64,000 nt of DNA from Planctomycetota bacterium (lineage in GTDB: Bacteria > Planctomycetota > UBA1135 > GCA-002686595): NCBI GenBank assembly GCA_030746555.1, contig JASLMK010000100.1, positions 62,001-126,000 on the forward strand, in the 5' to 3' direction. The position numbers were made by a program, and so were the translations under genes. Shown in pieces: positions 8,821 to 17,288 of this stretch (the stretch's first letter is position 1; the number at the start of each line of letters is the position of its first letter). The notes beneath the pieces were generated by a model. It was not told where the DNA came from. It did not search any database and worked only from the letters and a program-made list of their open reading frames with translations.

Positions 8821-9983
8821 ACCCCCGTCTGGACGCACCCCCGATCGCGCCCGATTGGCGCACTCCCCGTAGGCTCCAGAGCGCCTTGCTGACGACCGCG
8901 GGCCTGGGAGCGCTCCTGTTCCTCGCGGGCATCATGCTCCAGCCCGAGCGCGCGTGGGGCGGCTACCTGATGGGATTCGTCTACTTCGTCAGCCTGGCGC
9001 TGGCCGGACCTCTGTTCCTCTCGATCGTCTATCTCTCCGGTGCCACCTGGGCCAAACCCCTGCTCCGCATCCCCGAGGCGATGGGCGCCGCTCTGCCGGT
9101 CGCCTTGGTGCTCGGGTTGGGGCTCATCATCGGGACCCACGAGCTCTACGAGTGGTCCCATGCCCAGGCCGTCGAGAGCGATGCGCTGCTGGCGCACAAG
9201 GTTCCCTACCTGAACGTAGGGGCCTTCTCGATTCGGATGGTGATCTACTTCCTGGTCTGGATCTGGATCGGCCGCAAGCTCGCGAGCCTCTCCAGGCAAG
9301 CCTGCTCGGGTCCGGAGGGGCGCCGCCGCAGCATCGCCGTCTCCGCCGCGTTCATGGCGGCGCTCTCGGTCACGCTCTCACTGGCGAGCGTCGATTGGGT
9401 TCAGTCCCTCGATCCGCACTGGTTCAGCACGATGTTCGCCCTGCGCATCCTGTCGGGCATCGGCTGCGCGGGGATGGCGCTGTGTACCCTCGTGTTGACG
9501 ACCCTGCGCAGGCGGGGAACCATGCGCGCGGTCGTGACCGAGGACCGCATGGACGACATGGGGAAGATCCTGCTCGCCCTGTCGCTCTTCTGGGCCTACA
9601 TCTGGTACTGCGAGTACATGATCATCTGGTACACCGACATCCCCGAGGAGACCGGGTACTACCTGCTCCGCAGGCAAGGCGACTGGGGCACGCTCCTGCC
9701 CGTGAACTTGATCGTGAACTTCGCGGTGCCGTTCCTCGCCATGATGCTGCGCCCCTGGCGCCGCTCGAGCATCATCCTGACCCGCGTCGCCGCATTGATG
9801 CTGGTGGGCCGTGCCCTCGACCTGTTCGTGATGATCGCGCCGCCCATCCTGGGGAGCGAGGTGCGCCTGGGGCTCTGGGAGCTCGGTCCTCTCGCCGGTG
9901 CCCTGGCCCTGTTCGGCTGGATCCTGTTGCGCGCCTTGGGCAGGTCACCTCTCGTCGGGGGCGAGGCCCCAGCCGCTTCGTGA
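8817..9983 (+). CDS. actF: Alternative complex III subunit ActF, membrane subunit
   Basis: 388 residues and about ten transmembrane helices, related to but shorter than ActC. The EWSHAQAV segment after helix three and the CEYMIIWYTDIPEE loop (about residues 263-276) match ActF. The subunit is integral to the membrane; no cofactor ligands are evident, and it is thought to help in proton movement or structure. ATG overlaps the actE stop; the stop overlaps the GTG start of the radical SAM gene, so the whole block is one translation-coupled unit. Confidence 0.9.
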   Translation: MNPRLDAPPIAPDWRTPRRLQSALLTTAGLGALLFLAGIMLQPERAWGGYLMGFVYFVSLALAGPLFLSIVYLSGATWAKPLLRIPEAMGAALPVALVLGLGLIIGTHELYEWSHAQAVESDALLAHKVPYLNVGAFSIRMVIYFLVWIWIGRKLASLSRQACSGPEGRRRSIAVSAAFMAALSVTLSLASVDWVQSLDPHWFSTMFALRILSGIGCAGMALCTLVLTTLRRRGTMRAVVTEDRMDDMGKILLALSLFWAYIWYCEYMIIWYTDIPEETGYYLLRRQGDWGTLLPVNLIVNFAVPFLAMMLRPWRRSSIILTRVAALMLVGRALDLFVMIAPPILGSEVRLGLWELGPLAGALALFGWILLRALGRSPLVGGEAPAAS

Positions 9984-10807
9984 ACAAGGAGCGCACCGAG
10001 CACGCTCCGCCCACTGTGCCCGCGCCCGACCACCGGGGCCCGGTCCGCGTGGCCGTCCTGCTCCTGCAACCCGCCTGCGACATGTCATGTACGTTTTGCG
10101 TGACCGAGGAGGGTTTCGACGCCATGGAGCTCGAGCGGGCCGTCGACTTGCTGGACGAGCTCGTCGCCCAGGGAGTCCGCAGCGTCGTGCTGGGGGGCGG
10201 GGAACCCCTGGTCTGGCCCGGTGACGTCCTGCGGCTGGCCGCCCAGGCCTCCGCGCGGGGCCTGACCGTGCAGGTCGGCACGAACGGAGTCCGCCTACCC
10301 CACGGCTTCGAGGGGTTGGACTGTGTCGATCGCTGGGTGCTCCCGCTGGAGTCTGTCGAGCCGCGCGTCCACGAGGAGATGCGCTACAGGCCGCCGGGCC
10401 ACCACGGCGTGATCCTGCGGCGCCTGGACGCGCTGGGGCGCGCGGGGAGGTCGGTGACCCTCTCGACCGTGCTGACGCGCGTCAACGTGGCGGGCGTCAT
10501 CGACCTCGCGCGTTTCCTCGACGACTACCACGCCAGGTTCCGCAACGTCCACGCCTGGCACCTCTACCGGTTCCTGCCCCTGGGGCGGGGCGGCGGTGTA
10601 CACGCGGGCTCGCTCACGATTCCACGGAGCGAGTACCTCGCCGCCTGCGCCCGCGTGTGCGAGCGCGACCTCCCGTTCTCCGTGTTCCGTCGCACGAACA
10701 TGTATCGCTCACAGACCGTCGAGTTCTTCTGGAGCGAGGGCGGAGTCGTGCGCTCCGGCAGGGAGGCCTGGGCGCACCGGGGCACCGGGGCGGCCCCGGA
10801 GCACTGA
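9980..10807 (+). CDS. Radical SAM protein of unknown function at the end of the nar-act operon
   Basis: 275 residues from GTG at 9980, which overlaps the actF stop; the longer in-frame extension lies inside actF. The radical SAM motif is CDMSCTFC (Cys33, Cys37, Cys40), followed by the GGGEPL SAM-binding motif near residue 73-78. There is no SPASM or second cluster domain: the protein ends with a short tail lacking cysteines. A WHLYRFLPLGRGG stretch near 192-205 follows the barrel. Such enzymes often modify a cofactor or protein, so a maturation role for nitrate reductase or alternative complex III is possible. That role is inferred from position only. Confidence 0.75.
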   Translation: MNKERTEHAPPTVPAPDHRGPVRVAVLLLQPACDMSCTFCVTEEGFDAMELERAVDLLDELVAQGVRSVVLGGGEPLVWPGDVLRLAAQASARGLTVQVGTNGVRLPHGFEGLDCVDRWVLPLESVEPRVHEEMRYRPPGHHGVILRRLDALGRAGRSVTLSTVLTRVNVAGVIDLARFLDDYHARFRNVHAWHLYRFLPLGRGGGVHAGSLTIPRSEYLAACARVCERDLPFSVFRRTNMYRSQTVEFFWSEGGVVRSGREAWAHRGTGAAPEH

Positions 10808-10810
10808 TCA

Positions 10811-10847
10811 GGGGCGGAACTCGCGGCCGAGAGCGGGCCGCCGCCCC
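10811..10847 (+). terminator. Nested GC hairpin at the end of the nar-act operon
   Basis: GGGGCGG at 10811-10817 can pair with CCGCCCC at 10841-10847, or an inner GCGGCC/GGCCGC stem (10823-10828 with 10836-10841) can form. It lies three bases after the radical SAM stop and before the next gene. There is no T-run, so it may be a factor-assisted terminator or mRNA stabiliser. Confidence 0.45.
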
Positions 10848-10876
10848 GGCGGGACGGTACGGTGGGGCGCCGCCGC

Positions 10877-13800
10877 ATGCCGCATCCCATCACCGCTCTG
10901 TTGCTCGTGCTCCATGGCACGCACGGCCCTGCGTCGAACGCCGCGGGAGACGACCCGCCCGTCTTGGCCGCACCCGCGGGGGCGCAGGTGCTGTTCGACG
11001 GCACCGACCTGGACTCCTGGCGCCGGTGGGACCCCGACGGAGCGCCCACGGGCACGGGCGAGGCGGTGCAAGGATGGACCGTGGAAGGGCGCGCCCTCGC
11101 CCCCGGACCGCAAGCCGAGGAGCTCGTCAGCGTCGATGCCTTCGCCGACCATCACCTCCACTTCGACTTCCTTCTCTCCCCGACGGCGTCGAGCGCAGGC
11201 GGCCCGGTGGCCGACCGCGGGGCCGGGGGCGTCTTCCTGGCTGGGCGCTACGAGGTTCTCCTCGGTGACGCTCCCGGCGAGGGGACGGGCGCGCGGAGAG
11301 CCGGAGCCGTCTGTGATCAGAGCCCGCCGCTCGCGAACGCCCTGCGGCCGCCGGGCGTCTGGCAGAGCCTGGACGCGGCCTTCTCCCTGGCGCCCGGCGC
11401 CCTGCCGAGGGTCTCGGTCTGGCTGAACGACACCCTGATCCACGACGACCTCGTCCTGCACGGTCCGACTCCCGGCGGTCTTCCCGTTCCCATCCCCGGC
11501 GCCGGGGGCGCCGGCGAAGCGCGCTTCGCCAGCGCGCCCGGCGAGCCGTCGCACTCGATCGACCTGGGCGAGCCCTTCACTCTCGAGGTCCGCTTCCGCT
11601 CCCTGGCGAGCGGCACCCTGGTGGCGAAGTGCCCGCCACGGGGCGCGTGGGCGCCCGCCTCCAAGGCCCTCTTCCTGCGCGGCGGCCGGCTGGTCTACGA
11701 CATCGGTTGGATCGGCGCGCTCACCAGCGAACGCGCCTTCAACGACGGAGAGTGGCACCGCGCCGTGCTGGTCTCGGCGGACGATGGTGTGCGGCTGTTC
11801 GTCGACGGCGAGCTGGAGGGCTGGCGGGAAGAGTTCCACGCCGCCGACGAACCCTCGTTCGTGTTCAAGGTCGGCGCAGCCGCCAGCGACTTCGGCGGAT
11901 CCCTCGACGGCGAGGTCGCCCACGCGCGGTTCTACTCCAAGGCGCTCTCGCCCGCCGACGCGCGGCCGCTCTCCTTGGGAGAGCGGGCGCGTCACACCCC
12001 CGCTCTGGACTGGGAGGCCCTCCGCGTGCTGGAGGAGGTCGAGCCGCTCCACGCCCCGTTGCGTTTGCGGGCCAACGCCGAGGCGTTGCGCTTCGCCAAT
12101 GTCTGGGTGGCTCCCCTGGGCGACGTCGACCACGCCGGCCTGATCTCGGCCTGGGGGCCGGAGAGCTTCGAGCGAGGCGAGCGGATCTACGGCGGGTTGT
12201 GCGTGCTCTGCCACGGGGAGGACGGCGCGAAGACGATCAACCCCAATGCGCGCCCCTTCGCGCGCGGCGAGCTCCGGAACGGCAGCGACCCCTTGAGCCT
12301 GTTCCGGACGGTCACGGACGGGTATCAGGAGATGCCCGGAAACGCCTGGCTGAGCCCCGAGCAACGCTACGACGTGATCCACTACCTGCGCGAGGAGTTC
12401 CTCCGTGAGCGCAATCCGCGCCAGTTCTTCCCGGTCGACGACGCCTGGCTGAACGCCCTCCCCAAGGGCCGGCCGCACGGGGCCGAACCCGGCGCGGAGG
12501 AGCCGGTGCGGCGCGACTTCGGTCCGGCCCTCGCGGTGCAGCTGGGAAGGGAGGTCGGCGCGGGGTTGGCCGTGCGCCTGGACGACGAGACGACCCTGGG
12601 CTACGACCTGCAGACCATGCGCTCCCCCGGCGCGTGGACGGGCGAGTTCGTCGATCTCGCTGGTACGCACCACCACCGCCAGCGCGGCGAGTCCATCGGA
12701 CGCCCCGGGGGCGTCATGCTGGCCGGGCTGGAGGGATGGGGCTGGGGATTCGAGGGCACCCTCGACTGGCCGGCCGAGCGCCGTCCGCCCCGCGGTCCGT
12801 TGCCGCGCGAGTGGCTCGACTACCACGGCCGCTTCGTCCACGGCGAGAGGACGGTGCTCTCCTACGCGATCGAGGGCCGTGAGGTGCTCGAGCTCCCGGG
12901 AGTGGACCGCGCGTCGGGGCTGGCCGTCGTGACCCACCGCCTGACGATTGGCCCGGGTGAGCGGCCGCTGCTCCTGGGATGCGTGCGCGCTCCCTCGGAG
13001 GGCGATCGCATCGCCTTGATCGGTTGGTGGGAGGGCCCGGGCGCCACGGCTTGGACGACCGGCTTCGTCGGCACCGGAGACACGCGGGCAGCCGTGGCCT
13101 TCCGCGGCGGGGCGCGCCTGCGCTGGCTCGACGGCGGTCGGCGGGCCGCGCTGGAGATCCCGCCCGCCGAGGAGGACACGCAGCTTTGGATCCTGCGCGC
13201 GGGAGGGTTGACCGTGGAGGAGGTCAGCGGCTTCACGCGCCTGCTCGACAACATGGCCGAGAGGCCTCTCCCGCCCCCGCCGGGAGGGTTGCTCCACGGA
13301 GGGCCTGCGCGTTGGCCCGGAGAGCTGGTCACGCGCGGAGAGCTGGGCTCGCAGGTCCCCTACGCCCTCGACACCTTGACCCTTCCCGCTACCAACCCCC
13401 ATGACGCCTGGCTGCGGACCAGCGCCCTCGACTTCTTCTCCGACGGCCGCGCCGCCGTGTCCACCTACGGGGGAGACGTGTGGGTCGTCTCGGGGATCGA
13501 CGCCGACCTCGACGCCTTGCGCTGGAGGCGCTTCGCCGCCGGGCTGTTCGAGCCCATGGGCCTGCGCGTCGTCGACGGGAAGGTCCTGGTCACCTGTCGT
13601 GACCGCATCGTCCGCCTGCACGACATCGACGACGACGGCGAGGCTGACTTCCACGAGAGCTTCTTCCCCGACCCCGACGTGACGGCGAGCTTCCACGCCT
13701 TCAACTTCGACCTGCAGACCGATGCGGATGGAAGCCTCTACTACGCCAAGTCCGGTCAGTACACTGACTACGCCCTGCCGGGAGCGATCCTGAAGGTCGC

Positions 13801-14704
13801 CTCCGACGGGCGCTCGCACGAGGTGTTCTGTACCGGCCTGCGCACCCCCAACGGGATGGGCATGACCCCCGACGGCCGACCGCTGGTGAGCGACAACCAG
13901 GGCAACTGGGTGCCGGCGAGCAAGATCAGCCTCGCGCGCCAGGGGGGGTTCTACGGCGTGTTCGAGTCCATCGACACCAACGGTCCCGGCGTGCAGACCC
14001 GAGACGACTTCGATCCGCCCGTCCTCTGGATGCCCCAGGAGTTCGACTCGTCGAGCGGAGGCCAGCTCTTCGTGGACGACGCCCGCTGGGGCCCCCTGGC
14101 GGGGGGGTATGTGCACACGAGCTTCGGCAAGGGGCGGATGATGCGGCTGTCGATTCGCGAGCGGGGCGGTGTCGCCCAGGGTGCGGCCTGGACTCTGCCG
14201 TTGGAGTTCGCCGCGGGGATCCAGCGCGCGCGCGTCAACCCCGCCGACGGGCAGGTGTACGCCGTCGGTCTGTCGGGCTGGCAGGGCCCCCCCGGCGGAG
14301 CGGACGGTTGCCTCCAGCGCGTGCGCTACACCGGCGAGCCGGCGACGATCCTGGTCGAGGCCGGAGTGGGCGAGGGAGGGATCGAGCTCGTCTTCAGTGC
14401 GCCTCTCGACGCCGAGATCGCCGCCGACCCGAAGCGCTACAGGCTGCACCGGTGGAACTACCGCTGGGCCCGTGCCTACGGGTCCGCGGCGTACTCCATC
14501 GAGCGGCCCGGCGAGGAGGGCCGGGACCGGGTCGGCGTCCTCGCCGCCCGGGTCGAGGCGGAGGGCTGCAGGGTGCGGATCGAACCCCACGACCTGCGCC
14601 CCGCGGACCAGATGGAGCTCCACTTCAGGCTCCGTGACGACGCCGGCGCGGTGGTCGAGGAGACCGTGTACATGACCGTCCTGAGCGTTGAGGAGGCACG
14701 CTAG
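10877..14704 (+). CDS. Giant secreted DUF1080-LamG-cytochrome c-DUF6797/sugar dehydrogenase-like protein
   Basis: 1275 residues from ATG 10877 (a GTG at 10862 is in frame and would add five residues). Order: signal peptide (1-24); DUF1080 or 3-keto-disaccharide-hydrolase-like jelly roll with LFDGTDLDSW (about 30-210); LamG/concanavalin-like domain (about 215-370); class I cytochrome c with CVLCH at 442-446; a DUF6797-type segment (about 530-830); then a sorbosone-dehydrogenase-like beta-propeller (about 840-1180) and a short beta-rich end. This architecture is typical of planctomycetes and related PVC bacteria and points to periplasmic oxidation of sugars with electron transfer through the haem. 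The substrate cannot be told. A TACGGT box lies at 10858-10863. The gene stands alone. Confidence 0.85.
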   Translation: MPHPITALLLVLHGTHGPASNAAGDDPPVLAAPAGAQVLFDGTDLDSWRRWDPDGAPTGTGEAVQGWTVEGRALAPGPQAEELVSVDAFADHHLHFDFLLSPTASSAGGPVADRGAGGVFLAGRYEVLLGDAPGEGTGARRAGAVCDQSPPLANALRPPGVWQSLDAAFSLAPGALPRVSVWLNDTLIHDDLVLHGPTPGGLPVPIPGAGGAGEARFASAPGEPSHSIDLGEPFTLEVRFRSLASGTLVAKCPPRGAWAPASKALFLRGGRLVYDIGWIGALTSERAFNDGEWHRAVLVSADDGVRLFVDGELEGWREEFHAADEPSFVFKVGAAASDFGGSLDGEVAHARFYSKALSPADARPLSLGERARHTPALDWEALRVLEEVEPLHAPLRLRANAEALRFANVWVAPLGDVDHAGLISAWGPESFERGERIYGGLCVLCHGEDGAKTINPNARPFARGELRNGSDPLSLFRTVTDGYQEMPGNAWLSPEQRYDVIHYLREEFLRERNPRQFFPVDDAWLNALPKGRPHGAEPGAEEPVRRDFGPALAVQLGREVGAGLAVRLDDETTLGYDLQTMRSPGAWTGEFVDLAGTHHHRQRGESIGRPGGVMLAGLEGWGWGFEGTLDWPAERRPPRGPLPREWLDYHGRFVHGERTVLSYAIEGREVLELPGVDRASGLAVVTHRLTIGPGERPLLLGCVRAPSEGDRIALIGWWEGPGATAWTTGFVGTGDTRAAVAFRGGARLRWLDGGRRAALEIPPAEEDTQLWILRAGGLTVEEVSGFTRLLDNMAERPLPPPPGGLLHGGPARWPGELVTRGELGSQVPYALDTLTLPATNPHDAWLRTSALDFFSDGRAAVSTYGGDVWVVSGIDADLDALRWRRFAAGLFEPMGLRVVDGKVLVTCRDRIVRLHDIDDDGEADFHESFFPDPDVTASFHAFNFDLQTDADGSLYYAKSGQYTDYALPGAILKVASDGRSHEVFCTGLRTPNGMGMTPDGRPLVSDNQGNWVPASKISLARQGGFYGVFESIDTNGPGVQTRDDFDPPVLWMPQEFDSSSGGQLFVDDARWGPLAGGYVHTSFGKGRMMRLSIRERGGVAQGAAWTLPLEFAAGIQRARVNPADGQVYAVGLSGWQGPPGGADGCLQRVRYTGEPATILVEAGVGEGGIELVFSAPLDAEIAADPKRYRLHRWNYRWARAYGSAAYSIERPGEEGRDRVGVLAARVEAEGCRVRIEPHDLRPADQMELHFRLRDDAGAVVEETVYMTVLSVEEAR

Positions 14705-14737
14705 TCGCCTGCGGCTGGCCGAACCCGGGCGAGCAGT

Positions 14738-14743
14738 TAGTAT
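14738..14743 (+). promoter_or_regulatory. TAGTAT -10-like box
   Basis: TAGTAT ends five bases before the ATG at 14749, so transcription would begin essentially on that start codon. No clear -35 is visible. One of a set of similarly placed boxes in this window. Confidence 0.35.
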
Positions 14744-14748
14744 CGGGC

Positions 14749-14835
14749 ATGGAGTTCACTGCTCAGCTCCCGACGCGAGCGGCTCCGGACCGACCGGCTC
14801 CCAGACGGCGCACGCCAAGGCAGGCGTGGTCGTGA
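14749..14835 (+). CDS. Putative 28-residue leader ORF coupled to the PhyH gene
   Basis: ATG at 14749 opens a 28-codon frame (starts MEFTAQLPTRAAP, Arg/Pro-rich) whose TGA (14833-14835) overlaps the GTG start of the dioxygenase in a GTGA junction. It sits directly behind the TAGTAT box. It could be a real leader peptide that couples translation of the downstream gene, or a chance frame; there is no homology evidence. Confidence 0.3.
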   Translation: MEFTAQLPTRAAPDRPAPRRRTPRQAWS

Positions 14836-15692
14836 GCGAGTCCGATCCGTGGACCCTGGACTGCTCGGTCACTCCCGAGCAGGTGGCGGAGTTCGAGCGC
14901 GAGGGAGCCCTCGTGCTGCGGGGCCTGCTCACCCAGAGGGCCGTCCGGGCCCTGACTGAGCGTGCCACGATCGGCCTCACGCGCAGGGGGAAGCTGATCG
15001 ACAGCCATCACGACGTCGATCTCACCTGTTCCGCGGTGGAGGGACTCAGCAGCTCACCGCGTTTCGCCGACCTCGCCCGGCAACTGTGCGGCACGCAACC
15101 CGTGTTCACCCACGGAGCAGCGTTCGTGCAGGCGCCGGGAGATCCGGGCGTGCGTTGGCACTTCGACGTGTACAGCTTCAACTTCCTACGCCCCGCCGAT
15201 GGCGCCTGGTCGCTGTGGATTCCCCTCACCTCCATTCGGCCGGACCGGAGATGGGGGGGGGTGGAGTACGTGCCGCGCTCGGCCAGCTCCGCGGCGGTCC
15301 ACTACGAGACCATGAAGGAGTTATGTGACGGCGACCTCTCCCGGCGCGAGGCCATCCTCCATCCCTACGAGCGCTTCGGCGGGGCTGGGCACATCGCCAG
15401 CCTGGAGAGGGCCGCGATCGCGCCGCGCATGGACCCTGGGGATGCCCTGCTGTTCGGGAAGGACATCTGGCACCGCAGCGTGCGTTCGAGCGCGCACGCG
15501 CCGGGCTCCCGAGTCTCCTGCGTCCTGCGGTTCATCGACCCGCTGGCGCGCATGGACCGGGTCTTGCTCTCGGGCGTGCAGCGCAATCGCCTCCACGACG
15601 ACCTCGGACCCACCGCCTTCGGCGCGACCTTGGGCGGCGTCCAGGACGGCGCGGTCTTGTCGGAGCACCTGCCGGGGGCGGGGAGGGACTGA
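14832..15692 (+). CDS. Phytanoyl-CoA dioxygenase (PhyH)-family Fe(II)/2-oxoglutarate oxygenase
   Basis: 286 residues from GTG 14832 (AAGGCAGG ribosome-binding site at 14817-14824; GTG 14826 is an alternative). The double-stranded beta-helix carries the metal triad: WHFDVY with His110 and Asp112, and the distal His214 in DIWHRSV. An Arg-rich strand (RVSCVLRF) after it can bind 2-oxoglutarate. PhyH-family enzymes hydroxylate small molecules or lipids in the cytoplasm; the substrate is unknown here. A run of eight G (15253-15260) in the gene could promote slippage. The gene ends in a symmetric hairpin shared with the convergent LamG gene. Confidence 0.85.
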   Translation: MSESDPWTLDCSVTPEQVAEFEREGALVLRGLLTQRAVRALTERATIGLTRRGKLIDSHHDVDLTCSAVEGLSSSPRFADLARQLCGTQPVFTHGAAFVQAPGDPGVRWHFDVYSFNFLRPADGAWSLWIPLTSIRPDRRWGGVEYVPRSASSAAVHYETMKELCDGDLSRREAILHPYERFGGAGHIASLERAAIAPRMDPGDALLFGKDIWHRSVRSSAHAPGSRVSCVLRFIDPLARMDRVLLSGVQRNRLHDDLGPTAFGATLGGVQDGAVLSEHLPGAGRD

Positions 15693-15700
15693 TCCCTCCC
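15681..15700. terminator. Bidirectional hairpin between convergent genes
   Basis: GGGAGGGA (15681-15688), loop CTGA, TCCCTCCC (15693-15700): a perfect 8-bp stem that contains the PhyH stop codon and lies 15 bp before the stop of the convergent LamG gene. No T-run on either side. Probably shared termination or 3'-end protection. Confidence 0.5.
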
Positions 15701-15714
15701 GGCCCGGCGGTCCG

Positions 15715-16977
15715 CTACCAGGTGATCTGCAGGCCGTTCGAGAGGTTGAACGTGGAGCCGCAGGGCGAGAGGGCCGGGTCGCGGTACCACAGCTGGTAGC
15801 GCTTCACGTCGCCGGGGGAGATCCCGCCGGCGGCGAAGATGTCGATCGAGGTCTGGCTGGCGCCGGTCGCGTCGGCGGCGACGACCTGCAGGCGGACGAC
15901 GTTGCCCCCCGCGCACCGGATACCGTCACCGAAGCCCACGCCTGAGCCTCCCGCGACCTGGTTGTCGCCCTGGAAGAAGAGCCCGGGCTGGCCCGGCGTC
16001 GCTCCGGCGCCCACGAGAATGAGGGTCCCGGGGGCCGGTGCTCCCGTCGCGGAGAGGTTGGCTCCGGCTGCATTGGAGCCGTTCGCGCAGCCGTTCCCCG
16101 CGGAGCCGGGGTTTCCGCACAGACCCGCCGGGAAGGCGGAGTTGGCGTCGCAGAAGCAGTAGGGGACCGAAGGCGTGGGGAACTGGAAGATCCCGCCGGC
16201 CTCGGGCGCACCGAGGGCTGCGACCGTGGCGGCGTCGAGCAGGACCTCGGTGAAGGCGAAGTTGGCGATGAAGCCCTCGGTCGTGTCGCCGTTCTGGTCG
16301 GACAGGATCCAGTTGGGGAACGCCGGGTCGCCTCCGTCGTAGAGCCAGTCGACCGCGTCATCGGTGAAGGCGAGGACGCCGTTCACGTACGTCGACGCGA
16401 CATCGGTGTTGAAGTCGGCAACGTAGACGAATCGATTCCACTCTCCCAGATTCCAGCTGCCCGCTCCAATCGACCCGCTCCCGCCGCCGTGACTCGCGTG
16501 GTAGAAGCCGCCCGTTTGGATCTCGAGGTGGAGCTCGGCGTCGTTGGAGTTCGTCGCGTTTCCCTGCCAAAGGGCCTGGTAGGCATCGGGGTTGGCGGGA
16601 TCGAGGTAGATGTCCCAGACGAAGCTGAACTCGTAGTGATTGCCGAGGCCCGTCAACGGCCGGAAGTGATAGCCGAGGGTATTGGGATTGTGGTGCCCGA
16701 ACTGCAGGACCGGAGAATCCACGCCGCCGATGTCGGGAATCCCGGCGCTCTGGGTTGTCGTGAACACATCGAGCTGGTCTGTCGGCCCGTCGTCGCCATC
16801 CGAGTAGGAGAGCGTCCCCGGTCCTCCGGCCGAGTCCACGAATTCGTTGGTGTCGCCTGTGAAGCGCCACTCGGTCGTGAATGCGGAGGGAACCGGAACC
16901 GATTGGGCCGCGGCGCTCGCTGCGAGGGCGCTGATAGCGAAGGCGCGGACGAGCGGGCAGCGAGAGACGTCGTGCAT
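15715..16977 (-). CDS. Secreted LamG/concanavalin-like protein with planctomycete C-terminal module
   Basis: 420 residues from ATG 16977 with a Sec signal peptide (AISALAASAAAQ, cleavage near residue 23). Residues about 30-260 form a LamG-type jelly roll (FSFVWDIYLDP, WNRFVYVADFNTD). From about 275 comes a Cys- and Gly-rich module (CFCDANS, CGNPGSAGNGC, FGDGIRCAGGNVVRL, YQLWYRDPALSPC, FNLSNGLQITW) that recurs in other secreted proteins of this window. The protein is probably surface-exposed or exported; no enzyme residues are recognisable. Longer in-frame extensions upstream cross the intergenic region and are unlikely. Confidence 0.8.
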   Translation of the reverse strand: MHDVSRCPLVRAFAISALAASAAAQSVPVPSAFTTEWRFTGDTNEFVDSAGGPGTLSYSDGDDGPTDQLDVFTTTQSAGIPDIGGVDSPVLQFGHHNPNTLGYHFRPLTGLGNHYEFSFVWDIYLDPANPDAYQALWQGNATNSNDAELHLEIQTGGFYHASHGGGSGSIGAGSWNLGEWNRFVYVADFNTDVASTYVNGVLAFTDDAVDWLYDGGDPAFPNWILSDQNGDTTEGFIANFAFTEVLLDAATVAALGAPEAGGIFQFPTPSVPYCFCDANSAFPAGLCGNPGSAGNGCANGSNAAGANLSATGAPAPGTLILVGAGATPGQPGLFFQGDNQVAGGSGVGFGDGIRCAGGNVVRLQVVAADATGASQTSIDIFAAGGISPGDVKRYQLWYRDPALSPCGSTFNLSNGLQITW

Positions 16978-17288
16978 GATGGAAGCTCCGTGCGGTGGAA
17001 CGGGAGTGGATGGGTCGCTGGGCTTCCCCAATGTACCGCCGTTTCTCGATGTTGGGCGGTCGTCCGTGGTGGCGGGCGCGATGTCGGGGTCTCGTGGGCG
17101 GAAGGGGCCCGCGCAGTCGGGGAGCGCGTGGTGACCATCTGGCCGGCCTCCCTGACCAGGTTCCGAGAAGCGCCGCCAGGGGCCGAGAGGCCGTCGAAGA
17201 CGGCCGGTTGCGAAGTCTGGTGTGCGTGTTCGTGAATCATCCGGGCTAGGCTTACAGCCCTCCCCGACCACCGAGCCGGCCACGCCCC
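16978..17288. other. Intergenic region with a repeat copy
   Basis: No gene is visible. The left part is the 5' leader of the minus-strand LamG gene; the right part (17157-17249) is a copy of the dispersed repeat described separately; a TAGGCT box overlaps the end of that repeat at 17247-17252, about 36 bp before the next start codon. Confidence 0.6.
17157..17249 (-). repeat. Half copy of a dispersed inverted-repeat element
   Basis: These 93 bp match the reverse complement of 31365-31457 with two mismatches that I can count. The end CCGGGCTAG with its preceding CGTGAATCAT is the terminal repeat of the full element at 31365-31567. It contains the internal palindrome GGCCGTCGAAGACGGCC. The other half of the element is missing here, so this is a truncated or single-ended copy. 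A short frame beginning MIHEHAHQT is shared by both copies but is not a credible gene. Confidence 0.8.

Noticed and set aside
10808-14623. A 1271-codon open frame on the minus strand
   Set aside because: It is antisense to the clearly coding DUF1080/cytochrome protein; long antisense frames are expected in GC-rich DNA, and its product is low-complexity Arg/Gly/Ala/Val without domains.
17157-17249. Short frame MIHEHAHQT... shared by both repeat copies
   Set aside because: It follows only from the repeat's sequence, has no ribosome-binding site and is cut differently in the two copies.
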